DNA of 6,233 nt, taken from assembly GCA_025934545.1 (NCBI GenBank), contig JAICXV010000147.1, positions 1 through 6,233 on the forward strand. The letters run 5' to 3'. Numbering within the stretch: position 1 is the stretch's first letter; each line of letters begins with the position of its first letter. The position numbers and the translations under genes were made by a program. This document shows positions 1 to 5,672 of this stretch, in pieces. This DNA comes from Verrucomicrobiia bacterium (GTDB taxonomy: Bacteria > Verrucomicrobiota > Verrucomicrobiia > Limisphaerales > Palsa-1400). The notes under the pieces are model-generated. The model saw only the letters and a list, made by a program, of their open reading frames with translations. It was not told the origin of the DNA and did no database searches.

Positions 1-50
1 ATTTCGTGGAGCGCACGTTCAGTCCACGCGCTCGCCGGAAAAATCTCATC

Positions 51-80
51 TTGCCACAAAACTGATTTTATGGCCTATTT
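51..80 (+). promoter_or_regulatory. possible promoter of the tRNA-Val gene
   Basis: A -35-like TTGCCA at 51-56 is followed, after an 18-base spacer, by a weak -10-like CTATTT at 75-80. It is in the right orientation and about 33 bases before the tRNA 5' end. The -10 match is poor, so this is a candidate only. Nothing else in bases 1-113 gives a convincing gene or site. Confidence 0.25.
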
Positions 81-87
81 GCTGTCC

Positions 88-106
88 CTCGACGTCCGCC
101 GTCGAG
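88..106 (+). other. perfect 7-bp stem-loop in the tRNA-Val leader
   Basis: CTCGACG at 88-94 is exactly complementary to CGTCGAG at 100-106, leaving a 5-base loop (TCCGC). The hairpin ends seven bases before the mature 5' end of tRNA-Val. No T-run follows, so it does not look like an intrinsic terminator. It would lie in the precursor leader if transcription starts from the candidate promoter upstream. The inverted repeat is directly visible; any role, for example in processing of the 5' leader, is inference. Confidence 0.5.
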
Positions 107-113
107 ACCGAGT

Positions 114-188
114 GCGCGATTAGCTCAGTGGTAGAGCATCACCTTGACACGGTGGGGGTCGTATGTTCAATCCATACATCGCGCACCA
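114..188 (+). tRNA. tRNA-Val (anticodon GAC)
   Basis: A full cloverleaf folds by eye. The acceptor stem pairs GCGCGAT (114-120) with ATCGCGC (178-184). The D stem is GCTC/GAGC (123-126/134-137). The anticodon stem is 139-143/151-155 with loop TTGACAC, placing GAC at 146-148. The variable loop is five bases. The T arm is GTATG-TTCAATC-CATAC (161-177). The discriminator is A185 and the 3' CCA (186-188) is encoded. The anticodon reads GUC and GUU valine codons. A run of seven T's (189-195) follows immediately and may help end the transcript. No second tRNA is adjacent, so this is a solitary gene. Confidence 0.96.
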
Positions 189-299
189 TTTTTTTCCCCT
201 GATCTTAACAATTTGCCGGATGGCAAGTTCATCTCTACCAGCCCGACTATCAGCAACTTTGCTCTTTATTAGAGGCTTTCCATTGCCTAATATTAATCC

Positions 300-1073
300 A
301 TGAGAACACAAGGAGGGGGTACGCGATGGCTCGCCTTTACCCTGATAGAATTGCTCGTCGTCATTGCTATTATCTCGATTTTGGCAGCTATGCTTTTGCC
401 GGCGTTGAGCAAGGCCAAGACAGCGGCGAAAGTGAAAATGGCGCGCGCGGAAATGAACAGCCTCGTCAGCGCGATCACACAATACAAAACCGATTACAGC
501 CGCTTGCCTGCTTCAAGTTTTGCGACGGGACACCCGAACCTCGGGGGCGACTTTACCTACGGAACGAAAATTTCGACTTTGAACCAATCGATCGTCAACA
601 CCTACAGTGTTCTTAACCTCCCTCCGAGCGGGGGCAAATATGAACAATGTAACTCCGAGGTATTGAATATTCTCCAAGCAAATGGAAACCAGACTCCGAT
701 TCGGGATTGCAATATTCCCAATGAAGGAAACGCATTGAATCCGCGCAAGCTGGCGCTGTTCAATGCCAAGGTTGCGAATAATGCGGCGTTAGTCAGCGAC
801 GTACCCGGTCTGGACTACAACGGCATTTTGCGCGATCCATTTGGCAACCCTTACATCATCACCCTTGATATCAATTACGACGATCAATGCTACGATTCTT
901 TCTACGGCGCGTTATACGACATGCTCAACAAGAGCGGCGCGATTACGAATACAGTGCCGACCAATGTCCCCGGTGATGTCATCATCTGGTCCGCAGGCGC
1001 GGACAAGAACGCCGACCCGAACACATTGCCTGACCAGGGTGTCAACAAGGACAATATCCTGAGCTGGAAATAG
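300..1073 (+). CDS. prepilin-type N-terminal cleavage/methylation protein, GspG-like pseudopilin
   Basis: A 257-residue protein with a class III (prepilin) signal. A short basic leader of 12 residues ends in Ala12, with cleavage expected before Phe13. The mature N-terminus FTLIELLVV has the conserved Glu at +5 (Glu17). A hydrophobic helix covers about residues 13-35. A prepilin peptidase would cut and N-methylate the protein, which would then join a type II secretion or type IV pilus-like pseudopilus in the inner membrane and periplasm. The central DPFGNPYI segment (about 180-187) and the C-terminal GDVIIWSAGADKN...NKDNILSW part resemble the GspG-type globular end, including its calcium-site region. 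At -1 the residue is Ala rather than the classic Gly. No other secretion gene is nearby, and Verrucomicrobia carry many such solitary genes, so the cargo is unknown. An in-frame TAA at 294-296 fixes the ATG at 300 as the earliest start, but no Shine-Dalgarno precedes it. Confidence 0.88.
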   Translation: MRTQGGGTRWLAFTLIELLVVIAIISILAAMLLPALSKAKTAAKVKMARAEMNSLVSAITQYKTDYSRLPASSFATGHPNLGGDFTYGTKISTLNQSIVNTYSVLNLPPSGGKYEQCNSEVLNILQANGNQTPIRDCNIPNEGNALNPRKLALFNAKVANNAALVSDVPGLDYNGILRDPFGNPYIITLDINYDDQCYDSFYGALYDMLNKSGAITNTVPTNVPGDVIIWSAGADKNADPNTLPDQGVNKDNILSWK

Positions 1074-1090
1074 CGCGGACGATCGGTCCA

Positions 1091-1489
1091 TTAACTCCAA
1101 ATCGTTTTATGGTCGGCTAATCGGCTGATAAGCTGGGCGTCGGCGGCGGGGAATTCGTATTTGTTCAGGTCATCGCGAGTAATCCACTGGAGCGCTTCGC
1201 AATGAATCGGGCGCGGCTCGCCGGATTTCAATTCGCATCGAAAAAATTTCAGGTGCACCGCTTTCTCCGGGTATTCGTGGACGATTTCCTCAAATAATTC
1301 GTGGACATCGACCTCGATGGCGAGTTCTTCGCGCAATTCGCGCTGCAAACATTCTTCGAATGTTTCGCCGTGTTCGCGTTTGCCGCCGGGAAATTCCCAG
1401 AGCCCGGCCAAATGCGTGCCGGCAGGTCGCTGCGTAATGAGTAGTTTGCCATCACGAAAGAGCAGGGCGGCGGAGACTTCGATATTCAC
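1091..1489 (-). CDS. MutT-like Nudix hydrolase, probable (deoxy)nucleoside triphosphate pyrophosphohydrolase
   Basis: The family hydrolyses nucleoside diphosphates linked to another group. The GLWEFPGGK signature (residues 29-37) is typical of MutT-type enzymes that remove 8-oxo-dGTP or other damaged (d)NTPs. The Nudix box is complete in its catalytic acids: Gly36, then Glu42, then Arg50-Glu51-Leu52-x-Glu54-Glu55. The usual Gly near its end is Ala57. The chosen start is the GTG at 1489, giving 132 residues beginning VNIEVSAALLF, close to the roughly 130 residues of MutT. The reading frame stays open upstream to 1729, but that extension has no domain character and overlaps the MIOX gene on the other strand. 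The gene is convergent with the prepilin gene (17-base gap) and divergent from MIOX. Exact substrate cannot be told from sequence; a cytosolic sanitation role is likely. Confidence 0.87.
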   Translation of the reverse strand: MNIEVSAALLFRDGKLLITQRPAGTHLAGLWEFPGGKREHGETFEECLQRELREELAIEVDVHELFEEIVHEYPEKAVHLKFFRCELKSGEPRPIHCEALQWITRDDLNKYEFPAADAQLISRLADHKTIWS

Positions 1490-1572
1490 ACTCGGAGAGT
1501 AGAGCAGGGGACTAAGGCCCTTCGAGACTTGAATTTTTCTTGGACAAGGCCACTCTACCTTATCGAAGCCGT

Positions 1573-2463
1573 ATGAAGATGAACGACAATGTTTCGGCCA
1601 ATCCCGCGCCTCTGGAAAACCTCGAGGAATGGGAAGATTTTCTGAAAGAGCGCTACCCCGAAAAGTCTTTTCAAGCAGTTGACGCGAACAAAAAGAAGGA
1701 ACAGTTCCGCAATTACGAAGCCGATGCACGACCGACCGTGCGCGAATTTTATCGGCTCAATCATCGCTATCAGACGCGCGATTTTGTGCAGGAGAAGCGA
1801 CGCGACTTTCTAAAACTCAATCGCCGGCAAATGGGAGTTTGGGAAGCCCTCGAGTATCTGAACCAATTGGTCGATGACAGCGATCCGGACACGAACCTGT
1901 CGCAACTGGATCATCTTCTGCAAACCGCCGAGCAGATTCGCAAAGATGGACATCCGCGTTGGTTTATTCTCACGGGCCTAATCCACGACCTGGGAAAAAT
2001 TCTTTGCCTCTTCGGCGAGCCGCAATGGGCCGTTGTGGGCGACACCTTTCCGGTCGGCTGTGCTTATTCCGACAAGATCGTGTTCCACCAATTTTTCGCG
2101 GACAATGCAGACAGCAAAAATCCGCGATACCAAACCAGCCTCGGGGTTTACGAAAAAAACGCAGGCCTCGACCAGGTGCAAATGTCCTGGGGCCACGACG
2201 AATATCTTTACCACGTCACCAAAGATTATTTGCCCAAAGAAGCGCTCTACATTATCCGGTATCACTCGTTTTACCCGTGGCATCGCGAGGGCCAGTACGA
2301 TCATCTCATGAACGACGAGGATCGGAAAATGTTAAAGTGGGTGCAGGCCTTCAATCCTTACGATCTCTACACAAAGAGTCATGTCCCGCCGAATTTGAAA
2401 GAGCTGCGCCCGTTCTACGACGATTTGATCAAAGAATATTTCCCGCCCGTCTTGAAGTGGTGA
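1573..2463 (+). CDS. miox: myo-inositol oxygenase (MIOX family, HD-domain di-iron enzyme)
   Basis: The family uses O2 and a mixed-valent di-iron centre to cleave the myo-inositol ring to D-glucuronate in the cytosol. With the ATG at 1573 the protein has 296 residues, close to the 285 of the animal enzyme. The expected residues are all present: His114 (before [10 protein letters not shown]), His138-Asp139 and Lys142 (IHDLGK), His208 (SWGHDEY), His231 and Ser232 (YHSFYPWH) and Asp264 (FNPYDLYTK). The substrate-contact Asp101 and Arg46 are also kept. The stretch [17 protein letters not shown] (about 148-164) appears identical to the mammalian protein as I recall it. The start is uncertain: a TTG at 1540 would add 11 residues and an ATG at 1579 would remove two; none has a clear Shine-Dalgarno. 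The stop TGA is one base before the next gene's GTG, so the two are probably coupled. MIOX is best known from eukaryotes; bacterial members are less studied. Confidence 0.93.
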   Translation: MKMNDNVSANPAPLENLEEWEDFLKERYPEKSFQAVDANKKKEQFRNYEADARPTVREFYRLNHRYQTRDFVQEKRRDFLKLNRRQMGVWEALEYLNQLVDDSDPDTNLSQLDHLLQTAEQIRKDGHPRWFILTGLIHDLGKILCLFGEPQWAVVGDTFPVGCAYSDKIVFHQFFADNADSKNPRYQTSLGVYEKNAGLDQVQMSWGHDEYLYHVTKDYLPKEALYIIRYHSFYPWHREGQYDHLMNDEDRKMLKWVQAFNPYDLYTKSHVPPNLKELRPFYDDLIKEYFPPVLKW

Positions 2464-2464
2464 T

Positions 2465-4075
2465 GTGAAATCCACTTCGCTCAAACCGAAGCATGTTTAT
2501 TTGATGTCGAATGGCGACCTCCGCCTTTCGGCCAATCAAAAATGCTGGCCTGAACAGGCGAAGATGGAGGAGTTGCTGGGCCGCGCGTTGAAAGCCGAAG
2601 GTTGGTCGGTCGTTCGTGCGCATCCCTACGACAAGAAAAAGCAGCACGGATTTATTGATTCACAAAAAATGGGATTGGAAGTATTTCGCGGACTCGATCC
2701 CAATGCGCCGCTCATCGTTGCCGAGTGTGTTTGGCAATATAGCCAACACCTCTTGGGCGGCCTGTTGTCCCATCGTGGTCCGATTTTGACGGTTGCAAAT
2801 TGGAGCGGAACCTGGCCGGGCCTTGTTGGGATGTTGAACCTCAATGCGTCGCTGACAAAGTTGGGAATCGGCTACAGCTCACTATGGAGTGAAAAATTCG
2901 ACGACGAGTTTTTCACCGACGGATTGCGCGCATGGCTCAAGAATGGCCGGGTCGCGCACGATGAAAGTCACGTGCGCGATTTTTCCGATGCAAAGATGCC
3001 GAAGGCCGATGAAAAATTGGGACGTGAATTCGCCCGTCGCTTCAAAGCGCAAAAAGCGATCATGGGCGTGTTCGACGAAGGTTGCATGGGAATGTTCAAT
3101 GCCATCATTCCCGATGAATTACTGCACCAGACCGGAATTTTTAAAGAGCGCCTCAGTCAATCCGCCCTTTACGCGGCCATGCAGCAGGTGAGTGACCGCG
3201 AAGCAAAGGCCGTTTTGCAATGGCTTTTGAAAAAAGGCATGACCTTTCGTTGGGGCAAGGACGAAGCCACAGAATTGACCCGCGCTCAAACGTTGCAGCA
3301 ATGCAAGATGTACATCGCCGCCGTCAGATTGGCTGACGAGTTTGGATGCGCGACAATCGGAATCCAGTATCAGCAAGGTTTAAAAGATCTCGCGCCCGCC
3401 AGCGATTTGGTCGAAGGCTTGTTAAACAACGTCGACCGTCCGCCTGTGAAATGTTTGCGAACCGGTCGAACGTTGTTTTCCGGTGAAGCGTTGCCGCACT
3501 TCAATGAGGTCGACGAATGCGCCGGGCTCGATGGACTGATGACCTATCAGTTGTGGCGCGAACTGGGATTTCCGCCAGAAAATACATTGCACGATCTTCG
3601 TTGGGCGCAGCAGTACGAAGACAAATATATTTGGGTGCTGTTAATTTCCGGCGCCGCGCCGCCCGCACATTTCATCGGCGGCTATAAAGGCGCGTCGAGC
3701 GAACGCCAGCCCCCGATGTATTTCCGTCTGGGCGGCGGGACGGTCAAAGGAATTTCAAAACCGGGCGCGGTCGTGTGGAGTCGGGTTTTTATCATGGACG
3801 GAAAACTTCATTGCGACCTCGGCGTTTGTGAAGTTGTGAAACTGCCGCAAGCCGAAACCGACCGTCGTTGGCGCGAAACAACGCCGCAATGGCCGATTAT
3901 GCACGCTGTGTTCGACGGCATTTCGCGCGACCAAATGATGGCGCGTCACAAATCCAATCATATCCAGGTCGTGTACGCGCCGGACGAACGTCAAGCGCAT
4001 CGGGCAGCGCGGATCAAAGCTGCGGCTTTTGATGAACTTGGCATTGAAGTGCACTTTTGCGGGAACGTGCGGTAG
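2465..4075 (+). CDS. L-fucose/L-arabinose isomerase-like protein (FucI-related), substrate unknown
   Basis: A 536-residue soluble protein without signal peptide or membrane segment. Its size fits the metal-dependent aldose-ketose isomerases of the fucose/arabinose isomerase fold (AraA about 500, FucI about 590). Family-like landmarks are the N-terminal Rossmann-like start with GDLR (17-20), ANWSGTWPGLVG (111-122) where FucI has its PG-containing subunit-contact segment, GCMGMFNAIIP (206-216) resembling the SMGM region, an acidic NEVDECAGLD segment (347-356), and HKSNH (495-499) before VVYAPD near the C-terminus. Glu348 or Asp350 and His499 are candidate metal ligands; I could not align the remaining one confidently. 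It starts with GTG one base after the MIOX stop, implying translational coupling and a shared pathway. A plausible role is isomerising D-glucuronate or a related sugar from inositol breakdown, but that is inference. The assignment rests on fold-level similarity and could be a non-catalytic or differently specific relative. Confidence 0.72.
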   Translation: MKSTSLKPKHVYLMSNGDLRLSANQKCWPEQAKMEELLGRALKAEGWSVVRAHPYDKKKQHGFIDSQKMGLEVFRGLDPNAPLIVAECVWQYSQHLLGGLLSHRGPILTVANWSGTWPGLVGMLNLNASLTKLGIGYSSLWSEKFDDEFFTDGLRAWLKNGRVAHDESHVRDFSDAKMPKADEKLGREFARRFKAQKAIMGVFDEGCMGMFNAIIPDELLHQTGIFKERLSQSALYAAMQQVSDREAKAVLQWLLKKGMTFRWGKDEATELTRAQTLQQCKMYIAAVRLADEFGCATIGIQYQQGLKDLAPASDLVEGLLNNVDRPPVKCLRTGRTLFSGEALPHFNEVDECAGLDGLMTYQLWRELGFPPENTLHDLRWAQQYEDKYIWVLLISGAAPPAHFIGGYKGASSERQPPMYFRLGGGTVKGISKPGAVVWSRVFIMDGKLHCDLGVCEVVKLPQAETDRRWRETTPQWPIMHAVFDGISRDQMMARHKSNHIQVVYAPDERQAHRAARIKAAAFDELGIEVHFCGNVR

Positions 4076-4088
4076 AAGTAAGTGAAAT

Positions 4089-4162
4089 TGGCTGTCCGAC
4101 ATGGATTCGAACCATGACTATAGCCTCCAAAGGGCCATGTGCTACCATTACACCATCGGACA
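4089..4162 (-). tRNA. tRNA-Gln (anticodon TTG)
   Basis: On the minus strand the acceptor stem pairs TGTCCGA (4162-4156) with TCGGACA (4099-4093). It starts with the weak U1-A72 pair and has G73 (base 4092), both typical glutamine identity elements, and CCA is encoded at 4091-4089. The anticodon stem is 4137-4133/4125-4121 and the loop is CTTTGGA, placing TTG at 4130-4128. The T loop reads GGTTCGAATCC. Position 37 is G rather than the common A. The 3' end lies only 13 bases from the stop codon of the convergent isomerase-like gene. The 5' end is 45 bases downstream of the ispE stop on the same strand, so the tRNA may have its own promoter or be read from the ispE operon. Confidence 0.95.
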
Positions 4163-4172
4163 AGCCGTGGTT

Positions 4173-4200
4173 AAGTTAACGTTTTGCGAGGAGACTGCAA
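4173..4200 (-). promoter_or_regulatory. candidate promoter for tRNA-Gln
   Basis: On the minus strand TTGCAG (4200-4195) is followed after 16 bases by TAACTT (4178-4173). A further 10 bases lead to the mature tRNA 5' end. Spacing and position fit a sigma-70-type promoter with a very short leader, but both hexamers are imperfect. It sits entirely in the gap between ispE and the tRNA. Confidence 0.35.
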
Positions 4201-4207
4201 ATCAAAA

Positions 4208-5086
4208 TCAAACCGACAGTGGCACTGCTGCCAGCCACATCTTGTCGCCGAACTTTATCTTGAAAGCTTCGAGGACATTGACGGCTTTTGACTGCGATTC
4301 CATGATGGCAAAGGTCGCGGACCCGCTGCCGGACATCAACGTCGTCATCGCTCCCTGCTCACGGAAAAATTCCTGGAACAGCACGAGCAGGGGATATTTC
4401 TTAAGTGCGGGTGCTTCCAGCGAATTGTAAAATTCTTTCGCAGCACCGGCCAAATCGTCTTTCGAAAGCAACGCAGCCAGTTTATCCGCGCGTCCCGGCT
4501 TGCCGTTTTGCGCCTCGGGAAAATTCGACATCTGTTTGTAAGCCCACGGCGTGGAGATCCCAAAACCGGGATGAACAAGAATAATGCTTTTGCCAGTGAG
4601 ACAAGTGAACTGCTCGAGTGCCTTGATTTGCTCGCCTCGACCAGTGCCGATGGCGGGTCCGTTTTGTAAAAAGAACGGAATGTCCGACCCGAGACTTGCG
4701 GCCAATTCAAACAGCTTTGTCTTCGGCAGTGGTTCTGAAAACAATTCGTTTAAGCCGAGCAATGTTACGGCCGCGTCGCCACTTCCGCCACCGAGTCCAG
4801 CGGCCGTCGGCACATTCTTTTCCAAATGAATGCGAACGCCATCTTTGATCTCGGCCGTGGTCAGAAAAAGTTCGGCGGCGCGGTAAACCAAATTCCTTGA
4901 ATCGGTCGGCAAGTGCCGGTCGCTGCACGTCAATTCGATGTTGGTCCCCTTGCGGTCGAAGGTCAGACGATCACAAACCGGCACAGGGTGGATGAGTGTT
5001 TCGAGCTCATGAAAGCCGTCAGGGCGCTTGCCCAATAGATTGAGCAGGAAGTTGACCTTGCAGGGAGATTGTTTTTCGAGTGCCAA
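4208..5086 (-). CDS. ispE: 4-diphosphocytidyl-2-C-methyl-D-erythritol kinase (IspE)
   Basis: IspE phosphorylates the 2-hydroxyl of CDP-methylerythritol with ATP in the MEP pathway to isopentenyl diphosphate, in the cytosol. The 292-residue protein has the GHMP-kinase layout. Near the N-terminus is the substrate-binding KVNFLLNLLGKRPDGFHEL stretch (10-28) with catalytic Lys10. The ATP-binding glycine loop is GLGGGSGDAA (97-106). Catalytic Asp135 lies in SLGSDIPFFL. The third GHMP motif is MSGSGSATFA (251-260). Length matches the family (about 280-300). The start is a TTG at 5086 with no clear Shine-Dalgarno; it gives the expected short lead-in before Lys10, and there is no ATG nearby in frame. 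The lipoprotein gene upstream ends five bases before it, so ispE is probably translated from that mRNA. Confidence 0.95.
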   Translation of the reverse strand: MALEKQSPCKVNFLLNLLGKRPDGFHELETLIHPVPVCDRLTFDRKGTNIELTCSDRHLPTDSRNLVYRAAELFLTTAEIKDGVRIHLEKNVPTAAGLGGGSGDAAVTLLGLNELFSEPLPKTKLFELAASLGSDIPFFLQNGPAIGTGRGEQIKALEQFTCLTGKSIILVHPGFGISTPWAYKQMSNFPEAQNGKPGRADKLAALLSKDDLAGAAKEFYNSLEAPALKKYPLLVLFQEFFREQGAMTTLMSGSGSATFAIMESQSKAVNVLEAFKIKFGDKMWLAAVPLSV

Positions 5087-5091
5087 CTGGA

Positions 5092-5544
5092 TCAGTTGTC
5101 GAATATTCGGAAACGGCTTCCCGGCACGAAGGGCATCACGTCACCGCCAGCGAAACCCAGCGCGGCATCCGGCGAAACAAATTCGTCGGCAATCCAGTGC
5201 GGCTTATAGCTGTCGGGATAGACGGTGCCTTCGGGACGGAAAATCGGACCGTAATCTTTGGTCGTCCAATCGTTCGGAAGCGGCGCGGTGGCCATTTCGT
5301 AAATACCGACGCCGGTGCGGGCGAGGCTGCGATTGAGACCGTGGAAGAAGCCCGCCGTGTAAGCCGTATCAGGATTCTTCAAGACGGCGGTTTGTTCCAT
5401 CGAGCGACGGATTTCGCCGAGGCGGGCGAATTCGGTGGCGTTGGCGAGGCCGCGGCCAAATTTTCTTTCAGTTCCGGGAACAGAGCAACCCACGGCAAGG
5501 AAAGCGATAACGAACACACTGAGGAGGACTTTCATACTTGGCAT
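5092..5544 (-). CDS. small lipoprotein of the TIGR04073 (exosortase system-associated) type
   Basis: A 150-residue protein with a lipoprotein signal peptide: Lys5, hydrophobic stretch 6-18, then LAVGC with Cys20 as the likely lipidated residue. The lipobox is slightly unusual, with Ala at -3. The mature part begins with KFGRGLANATEFARLGEI (28-45), followed by GFFHGLNRSLARTGVGIYEM (65-84), a TAPLP turn, DYGPIFRPEG (98-107) and a C-terminal PGSRFRIFDN. I recognise this pattern as the TIGR04073 family, named for its occurrence in genomes with exosortase systems; its function is not known. The start at 5544 (MPSMKV) has an AAAGA-type sequence upstream; the ATG at 5535 (MKVLLSV) is nearly as good. 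The frame stays open to 5622, but that would place extra polar residues before the signal. It is the first gene of a likely operon with ispE. It should sit in the outer membrane or periplasmic face. Confidence 0.82.
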   Translation of the reverse strand: MPSMKVLLSVFVIAFLAVGCSVPGTERKFGRGLANATEFARLGEIRRSMEQTAVLKNPDTAYTAGFFHGLNRSLARTGVGIYEMATAPLPNDWTTKDYGPIFRPEGTVYPDSYKPHWIADEFVSPDAALGFAGGDVMPFVPGSRFRIFDN

Positions 5545-5672
5545 ATGTATCTTTGACAAATGTGACACGCGGCGAACAATTGTCGAGCCTTTTTGAGAAA
5601 CGTCGAAACTATCGGTGAACAACTGAGCACAGATAACTTGCCCGCCCGCGCCGCTCTGTTATTGATTGGCCC

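Noticed and set aside
3..65. Short open frame that could be the 3' end of an upstream gene
   Set aside because: Twenty codons from the window edge with no recognisable motif. The other two plus-strand frames are also open here, so it cannot be supported.
114..188. tRNA-Val as an integration (attachment) site
   Set aside because: No integrase and no repeated tRNA 3' end was seen anywhere in the window.
268..291. Imperfect hairpin ATTA(GA)GGC/GCCTAAT before the prepilin start
   Set aside because: The stem is interrupted by a two-base bulge and there is no T-run or riboswitch-like architecture, so it is too weak to call.
1074..1090. Small inverted repeat GGAC/GTCC between the convergent prepilin and Nudix genes as a terminator
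   Set aside because: Only four base pairs, with no adjacent T-run on either strand.
1490..1729. N-terminal extension of the Nudix protein up to an ATG at 1729
   Set aside because: The extra 80 residues show no domain, overlap the MIOX coding region on the opposite strand, and the core from the GTG at 1489 already has normal MutT length.
1959..2468. 169-codon plus-strand open frame inside MIOX
   Set aside because: Out of frame with the clearly conserved MIOX protein; composition is rich in Arg and Pro, as expected of a frame shadow.
4101..4430. 109-codon plus-strand open frame across tRNA-Gln and the end of ispE
   Set aside because: It begins inside the antisense of the tRNA and continues antisense to ispE; no motif.
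5080..5556. 158-codon plus-strand open frame opposite the lipoprotein
   Set aside because: It is exactly antisense to a gene with signal peptide and family motifs; nothing in it is recognisable.
5545..5672. Promoter pair in the lipoprotein/gmhB divergent region
   Set aside because: Only partial hexamers (such as TTGAGA at 5593-5598) with no properly spaced partner; not supportable by eye.
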